From an uncultured Colwellia sp. (GTDB lineage: Bacteria; Pseudomonadota; Gammaproteobacteria; Enterobacterales; Alteromonadaceae): a DNA stretch of 64,000 nucleotides. Below are positions 59,309-64,000 of the stretch, one piece after another. The notes beneath the pieces are model-generated. The model saw only the letters and a program-made list of their open reading frames with translations. It was not told the origin of the DNA and did not search any database. The position numbers were made by a program, and so were the translations under genes. The stretch lies in NCBI GenBank assembly GCA_913049915.1, contig CAJWZC010000004.1, forward strand, positions 17,012-81,011, read 5' to 3'. Numbering within the stretch: the first letter of the stretch is position 1; each line of letters starts with the position of its first letter.

Positions 59309-60865
59309 CTACTTCGCACTAGCAGCATCAACAGCTGCAGGTTGAACTAAATCACCGGTATTATTTCCCCAAGCATTACGCTCATAAGTTACAACGGCGG
59401 CTATTTCGGTTTTGGTTAATTGACTACCAAAAGCAGCCATGGCAGCATTTTTCTTACTACCGTGAAGCACCATGTCTATATGAATAGCAACATCTCCCAT
59501 TGCAATTATACTACCTTTAAGGGCAGGAAATACCGGAGGTAAGCCGATACCTGTCGGTTGATGACAAGCAGCACAAGCGGTTATATAAACTTTTTCACCC
59601 ATAGTCATTAATTCATCATGGCTGTACACTTTAGTTAAATCCTCGACAGGTGCTTCTTCAGTTATTGTTTTTATGGTTTCTTCAACGTTAGTGTCAATGG
59701 TTACCGGTGCTGTTGCATCTTGTGCCTTAGCGTCAACAGCAGACTTTATATCGGACGCTTGCACTGCATCACCGGTATTATTATCCCAAGCATTTCGCTC
59801 GTAAGTAACAACGGCAGCAATTTGTTTCATGCTTAATTGCTTACCATAACCTTGCATACCTGTGCCGGTTTTACCATGAAATACAATGTCAATATGAGCT
59901 GAGACATCTTCTGTTGCTATTAGACTGCCTTTGAGTGCAGGAAATGCCGGTGGTAAACCAGTCCCCGAAACTTGGTGGCATGCAGCACAATAAGCAACAT
60001 AGGTGGTTTCACCTAATGCCATTAATTCATCCATAGGAATAGCTGCATTTAATGAGGCTTTTTCAGCTTCTGCCGCTTGGGCAATTATTTGATGCTGTTC
60101 ATCAAGCCATATGGCATAGTCTGCTTCAGATTTCACTTCCACAACGATTGGCATAAAGCCATGATCTTTTCCGCATAACTCAGCACATTGACCACGGTAG
60201 ACTCCAGGTTCGTCAACTTTAGTCCATGCTTCATTGATGAAACCAGGGTTAGCGTCTTGTTTAACCGCAAAAGCAGGTACCCACCAAGCATGAATAACAT
60301 CATCAGAGGTTATTAAGAATCTAACTTTCTTATTGGTAGGAATAACAAGGGGTTTATCAACTTCAAGTAAATAGTTCTCGCCTTTGATGGCGCTAGTTTC
60401 TAATTGATTTTCGTATTGTTCGCGTGGGGTCGAAAGCACAGAGTAATACTCGATACCTTGATCAAAGTATTTATAATGCCACTTCCATTGAGAGCCCGTT
60501 ATTTGAATGGTAACATCAGAGTTTTCATTGTCTTCCATGGCAATCAATGTTTGTGTTGCAGGAATTGCCATCGCTATTAAAATAACAATAGGTATAGCTG
60601 TCCATAATACTTCAACCTTGGTACTTTCATGAAAATCAGCAGGTTTGACCCCTTTAGATTTTCTATGAAAAGCCATAGACCAAAACATAGCACCAAAAAC
60701 TATTATACCAATAGCAGTACAAATGTAGAGTACTAGCATATGTAAATCATATACTTCTCTGCTAATAGCAGTAACCCCTTTAGTCAGGTTTAACTGCATA
60801 TCTGCCCAGGCTGAATTGGTAAATAGGCTTACCAACAACAGCCAAATTAGCTTATGTTTCCCCAC
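59309..60865 (-). CDS. coxB: Cytochrome c oxidase subunit II with two fused cytochrome c domains
   Basis: 518 residues from GTG 60865, which has GAGGAG seven bases upstream; the frame is open 20 codons earlier but without signal-like sequence. Signal peptide, two membrane helices, then the CuA domain with HAWWVPAFAVKQDANPGFIN and CAELCGKDHGFM (Cys, Cys, His, Met ligands). Two cytochrome c domains follow, with heme motifs CAACH at 59975-59989 and 59561-59575, 138 residues apart. They share LPPxFPALKGSxIA and AAVVTYERNAW and so are a tandem duplicate. The oxidase is therefore of the caa3 type with two extra c hemes. First gene of the nine-gene operon. Confidence 0.94.
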   Translation of the reverse strand: MGKHKLIWLLLVSLFTNSAWADMQLNLTKGVTAISREVYDLHMLVLYICTAIGIIVFGAMFWSMAFHRKSKGVKPADFHESTKVEVLWTAIPIVILIAMAIPATQTLIAMEDNENSDVTIQITGSQWKWHYKYFDQGIEYYSVLSTPREQYENQLETSAIKGENYLLEVDKPLVIPTNKKVRFLITSDDVIHAWWVPAFAVKQDANPGFINEAWTKVDEPGVYRGQCAELCGKDHGFMPIVVEVKSEADYAIWLDEQHQIIAQAAEAEKASLNAAIPMDELMALGETTYVAYCAACHQVSGTGLPPAFPALKGSLIATEDVSAHIDIVFHGKTGTGMQGYGKQLSMKQIAAVVTYERNAWDNNTGDAVQASDIKSAVDAKAQDATAPVTIDTNVEETIKTITEEAPVEDLTKVYSHDELMTMGEKVYITACAACHQPTGIGLPPVFPALKGSIIAMGDVAIHIDMVLHGSKKNAAMAAFGSQLTKTEIAAVVTYERNAWGNNTGDLVQPAAVDAASAK

Positions 60866-61436
60866 ACGGCATCTCCTCTTATTATTATAGAGAACAGATC
60901 TGCAGCAATGTACTTCATAACTCACTGAACTGAATATCTGTTATTATTATTATTATTTTAATTAACTAAAAACTTGGTTTAGGTATTATTGCGTAATGTA
61001 AATGGTGCATTAAGCAATATTACTTAATCTAGATATCAAGTTAATTACCGACGTGAATAATAATCAAGCATTGCACTAGTAAACTAGTGTGACAGGATTA
61101 GCGAATCGACGTCTTTTTATTCTTTTCATGTTCGTTTTGTATGCGTTACTGTTAATAGAATTACGCTAAAAATTGATCTAGGTCAAACATTATATAACTG
61201 AAAAGATTTAAAAAAGTCATTTAATTCAATGGAGTATTAGCTCTAAAACCTATGTGGGCTTTACTAGGTACAGCTTTTGATGATTTTTAGTCGGGGGATA
61301 TAAAAACAGCAGAAAATTTCGTTGAAATTTAGCAGGAAAAAATATAAAGAGAGAAACAAAAATGCCAGGTTTATTATGTAATTTGTCGGTAATAATTACG
61401 TAATAAAGCTAGCATATAATTCAACTACGAAATTGG
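60866..61436. other. Regulatory stretch upstream of the cox operon
   Basis: About 570 bases between coxB and the lexA stop with no convincing gene. It holds a minus-strand -10 candidate and FNR-like site (61173-61194), a perfect 7+2+7 palindrome (61074-61089) and a near-perfect 20-base palindrome (61009-61028). The messenger leader of coxB would be about 300 bases if that promoter is used. Confidence 0.5.
61173..61186 (-). promoter_or_regulatory. FNR/Anr-like site overlapping the cox promoter candidate
   Basis: TTGATCTAGGTCAA matches the FNR consensus TTGAT-N4-ATCAA at nine of ten fixed positions. On the minus strand a perfect TATAAT (61194-61189) lies immediately upstream, so the site would cover the transcription start, a position suited to repression when oxygen is low. 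Inference from sequence only; a CRP-family relative could also bind. Confidence 0.45.
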
Positions 61437-62072
61437 TTACATCCAACTACCACTTCGAATAATACCAACAGCAATACCTTCAATATTAAATTCTTGATTA
61501 GTTAAATCGACTTTAATCGGAGAAAAATCTTCATTCTCTGCGTGTAGATAGACAATGTTTCCTTCACGTTTAAAGCGCTTTACTGTTACATCATTTTCAA
61601 CTCGGGCAACAACTACTTGACCATTTTGAACTTCAGTCGTTTGATGTACCGCAAGTAAGTCACCATCTAAAATACCAATATCTTTCATACTTTCGCCATT
61701 GACTCGCAAAAGATAATCGGCAGCTGGATGGAATAAATTACCATCCATTTTATAATGTTCTTCAATATGCTCTTGCGCCAAAATAGGCTCACCTGCAGCC
61801 ACTCGACCAATTAGGGGTAAACCTTCAGCTTCAAGCATCTCTTCAACTAAACGAATGCCACGAGAAGTACCGGCAAGCATTTCAATGTAGCCTTTTTTTG
61901 CTAAAGCTTTCAAGTGTTCTTCGGCAGCATTAGCTGATTTGAAACCAAAAAATGTAGCTATTTCAGCACGCGTAGGTGGCATACCGGTATCTTGGATTTT
62001 TACTTTGATTAAATCATAAATCTGTTGCTGTCGATTAGTCAGCGGGCGCAATTCGGGAGTCGAATCTATCAT
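61437..62072 (-). CDS. lexA: LexA repressor
   Basis: 211 residues. The N-terminal winged helix ([20 protein letters not shown] and [29 protein letters not shown]) binds SOS boxes. The self-cleavage site is VAAGEPI (Ala-Gly), the catalytic Ser is in [15 protein letters not shown] and the Lys in [14 protein letters not shown]. RecA-stimulated self-cleavage relieves the SOS regulon. Two LexA boxes lie upstream of its own start. Confidence 0.98.
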   Translation of the reverse strand: MIDSTPELRPLTNRQQQIYDLIKVKIQDTGMPPTRAEIATFFGFKSANAAEEHLKALAKKGYIEMLAGTSRGIRLVEEMLEAEGLPLIGRVAAGEPILAQEHIEEHYKMDGNLFHPAADYLLRVNGESMKDIGILDGDLLAVHQTTEVQNGQVVVARVENDVTVKRFKREGNIVYLHAENEDFSPIKVDLTNQEFNIEGIAVGIIRSGSWM

Positions 62073-62091
62073 AGCTTTAGCCTGTAAATTT

Positions 62092-62107
62092 ACACAGTGT
62101 TACTGGT
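62092..62107 (-). promoter_or_regulatory. SOS (LexA) box 1
   Basis: CTGTAAATTTACACAG fits CTGT-N8-ACAG exactly, 20 bases upstream of the lexA start. Confidence 0.9.
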
Positions 62108-62112
62108 AGTAT

Positions 62113-62128
62113 ATACAGGATTAGGTGA
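62113..62128 (-). promoter_or_regulatory. SOS (LexA) box 2
   Basis: CTGGTAGTATATACAG fits CTGT-N8-ACAG with one mismatch. It overlaps the -10 of the lexA promoter. Two boxes before lexA is also the E. coli arrangement. Confidence 0.8.
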
Positions 62129-62145
62129 AAGGCAAGTCCTGCTTG
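62118..62145 (-). promoter_or_regulatory. lexA promoter
   Basis: On the minus strand TTGCCT (62145-62140), a 16-base spacer and TATACT (62123-62118). SOS box 2 overlaps the -10, as expected for autorepression. Confidence 0.75.
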
Positions 62146-62560
62146 GTTTTATCTAACTATTGTAGGTTCCAGTTTATTTTTAAATTCTGACCAGTATAGT
62201 TAAACTCTGTAAAAGCGATATTTACTAAATAATGATAAAGATAACTAATAGAATATAGAGTTTATCTAATAAATATACATAACCTTAGATGTACAAATTA
62301 CGCCTTTTTTTGTCACAAAGTAGACCTAATTTAGACGTGAATTTATTTTAATAAATAGTCCACTTAGCTACCCAAATAGTCATTCATAGAATTATATGAC
62401 TATTAATGTATACTAATTGAATCCCTTAATACTCTCGATAGCTATAACCATTTAAGGTATCGCCTGATCAATCTAACTTTCAATTTAAAATTTATTTAGA
62501 GTAGTTAAGTAATCATGAGTGATATATTATTATGTTACTAATTAACTGTCGGATAAAACA
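62146..62560. other. Non-coding stretch between lexA promoter and thioesterase-like gene
   Basis: About 415 A+T-rich bases without a convincing gene on either strand. No recognisable RNA gene or protein remnant was seen. Confidence 0.45.
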
Positions 62561-63079
62561 ATGGTTTTAAGATTTCGTTTTTTGTTTTTACTATTTATCC
62601 ATTTGTTCAAACGAACTATTGGTATCTTAGATGAAAATACGCTGGAATTTCGTGTTTTATTTAATGATGTTGATATCAAGAGAATGAGCAGTGACAGATA
62701 TCTACCTATTATGGATCTTGGTCGAATTAACATTATTCTTCAAGGTGGCCTTTTGAAAAGTTTTATAAAAAATAAATGGGTTCCAGTTTCTAGGGTAGCG
62801 ACTGTACGTTATAAATATCCTCTTAAATTTCTTCAGACATACACCTTAAAATCAAGAATAATTTATTGGGATGAAGAATGGGTGTGGACTGAACATCTAT
62901 TTGAAAGAAATGGAAAAACAACAACGGTAGGGATCACAAAAGTTACTTTTTTAGGACCAGATGGGATGGTACCTATATCCGATGTTATTGAGGCATATGG
63001 TCATCCTATATCACGAATCGAAATGCCTGATGTTATAAACGAATTAATGAAAGTTGAATTAAGTCTGAAGGATTTGTAG
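62561..63079 (+). CDS. Thioesterase-like (hotdog fold, THEM6-type) protein
   Basis: 172 residues. The segment FRVLFNDVDIKRMSSDRYLP and IMDLGRINIILQGGL matches the 4HBT-type thioesterase group related to THEM6, where the usual motif is DxDxNxHMNNxRYLxIMDLGR. Here the M-N-N-G-R core reads M-S-S-D-R, so a usually conserved Asn pair is changed, and activity is uncertain. The later RYKYPLKFLQTYTLKSRIIY and WDEEWVWTEHLF segments are also family-like. No partner genes are adjacent. Confidence 0.75.
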   Translation: MVLRFRFLFLLFIHLFKRTIGILDENTLEFRVLFNDVDIKRMSSDRYLPIMDLGRINIILQGGLLKSFIKNKWVPVSRVATVRYKYPLKFLQTYTLKSRIIYWDEEWVWTEHLFERNGKTTTVGITKVTFLGPDGMVPISDVIEAYGHPISRIEMPDVINELMKVELSLKDL

Positions 63080-63162
63080 TAAATTAGTCATGTAAAAAGG
63101 GCTGTATTGAGTTAATAGTTTAACTCTGTGATGTAATCTCTTTGGCAGCAATGAGTTTAAGT

Positions 63163-63193
63163 GGAAGTTATAAATAATGGTGGTATAACTTCC
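63163..63193. repeat. Perfect inverted repeat
   Basis: GGAAGTTATA and TATAACTTCC, 10-base arms around an 11-base loop, between the thioesterase-like gene and the fecR remnant. There is no T-run, so a terminator is doubtful. Function unknown. Confidence 0.5.
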
Positions 63194-63299
63194 GTTTAGC
63201 GCACAAGAAAGCCATAGCTGTGTCTTATTTTTCTCTATTCATTTATAACTATCTAAGGCCCACAGTTGAAAATCTAATATGTTCTGATATTCTTCAGTA

Positions 63300-63832
63300 A
63301 TTAGCCCCCAAGTTGCCCACGATAAATCTAGACCGCTAAGCGTTGTTGCTAATCACAAAGTGATTCAAGACGTAGGCACCGCTTTTAGTGTGCGATTAAA
63401 GGCAAGTGAAATAGAGCTTATTATGACTGAGGGTAAAGTTATTATTGGTCAACTCAATAAAAAGCAAGAAGTTAATGAAACTACGCTCGTCATACCATCG
63501 AGTTCTCTAGCTGTTTCTAAAGATGAAATGGCCTCATTGGGTATTGCTAATACCGTATCAGTCATTAACAAAAAATTGATTAAGAAAAATTTGTCTTGGC
63601 GACAAGGTAATCTGGTCTTTAATGATGAAGCCTTAGATGAAGCGATGGCGGAAGTTAGTCGTTATACCTCGGTGACATTCGAGATTGCCGATGAAGATTT
63701 GAAGAAGATAAAAATTACAGGTCGTTTAAAACTGTTGATGTTAAAGACTTAATCGCGGTATTAAATAATGATTTTAATATTAAAAGTGATCGAGTAAATA
63801 AAGGATTAGTGGTATTAAGAAAACAAACTTAA
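63300..63832 (+). pseudogene. FecR-family anti-sigma/sensor gene remnant
   Basis: The recognisable part begins at ISPQVAHDKSRPLSVVANHK and continues VIQDVGTAFSVRL and LSWRQGNLVFNDEALDEAMA, the FecR domain and linker. Near 63728 the frame shifts by one base: the old frame stops at 63752, and the new frame continues VDVKDLIAVLNNDFNIKSDR and VNKGLVVLRKQT to TAA 63830-63832, the usual FecR C-terminal (STN-like) part. The N-terminal third, including the membrane helix, is missing and the frame upstream has a TGA. FecR proteins pass TonB-receptor signals to ECF sigma factors; no sigma or receptor gene is adjacent. Confidence 0.85.
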
Positions 63833-64000
63833 TGACTATTTAATCCTGTAAAAACACCCTTAGCCAAGGAGCACGCTGCTTTAGTGACAACTGAAATAGG
63901 TTTTACCTAGCATTTTTAATTATTAATCACTTTTCTCAGATCACAACACTTTACTTGTAGAGTTTGCTGGTTAAGCACTCTTTTGTAAAATAGTAAAATA

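Overview
The window is a stretch of bacterial chromosome with low GC content. Its gene families and gene order point to a marine gammaproteobacterium of the Alteromonadales, most like the psychrophile Colwellia. This is inference from the sequence: rsmD-ftsY-ftsE-ftsX-rpoH, tatABC-tatD-hemB, gppA/rhlB-trxA-rho-ubiD-fre, slmA-coaBC-radC-rpmB-rpmG-mutM-coaD and bioH-comF-nfuA blocks are all present, and A/T-ending codons predominate. I saw no rRNA or tRNA gene, intact insertion sequence, prophage or CRISPR array.

Layout. 1-11.5 kb is accessory: the end of a phospholipase D-type protein, a YghU-type glutathione transferase, an alpha/beta hydrolase, a DUF1294 gene broken by one stop codon, a leucine-rich-repeat protein kinase, the ruins of a secreted chitinase, a SapC-family protein, a long coiled-coil protein, a YjaG-like protein and a serine hydrolase. 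11.5-17.3 kb holds ogt, rsmD and the ftsYEX-rpoH block. 17.5-18.1 kb is a TonB-dependent receptor remnant. 18.3-23.2 kb is a tight tatABC-(secreted protein)-tatD-diguanylate cyclase-hemB operon. 23.2-25 kb has a GST facing a TetR regulator across a palindromic operator candidate, and a small membrane-protein gene interrupted by TAG. 25-31.8 kb is gppA-rhlB, trxA, rho, ubiD and fre. 31.8-36.1 kb, on the minus strand, carries an orphan response regulator, pepD, slmA and coaBC. 36.2-42.3 kb is the radC...coaD block, interrupted by a PilZ-ParA-RHH cassette and followed by a decayed second mutM. 42.5-50.4 kb has a TetR regulator, a SprA-like putative metalloprotease with a small flagellar-rod-like partner, bioH/comF, an M14 peptidase, nfuA and a VanZ-like gene. 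50.7-51.8 kb is a secreted polysaccharide deacetylase.

51.8-60.9 kb is a complete minus-strand aa3/caa3-type cytochrome c oxidase operon: coxB with two cytochrome c domains, coxA, ctaG, coxC, surf1, a Sco-like protein, ctaA, ctaB and sco. Structural subunits, heme A synthesis and copper delivery are therefore made together, behind a promoter region with an FNR-like site. lexA follows with two SOS boxes, then a thioesterase-like gene and a frameshifted fecR remnant.

The most notable theme is gene decay: six recognisable broken genes (DUF1294, chitinase, TonB receptor, small membrane protein, mutM paralogue, fecR) lie among intact housekeeping operons. The best candidates for less-described biology are the ParA/RHH cassette inside a ribosomal-protein locus, the LRR-kinase fusion, the tandem-heme coxB and the SprA-like/rod-like gene pair. 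I did not find a clearly new multi-gene system. Several starts were moved from the longest reading frame where a ribosome binding site or conserved N-terminus supported it (ogt, ftsX, rpoH, ubiD, trxA, coxB, surf1, the LuxR-type regulator and the RHH gene).
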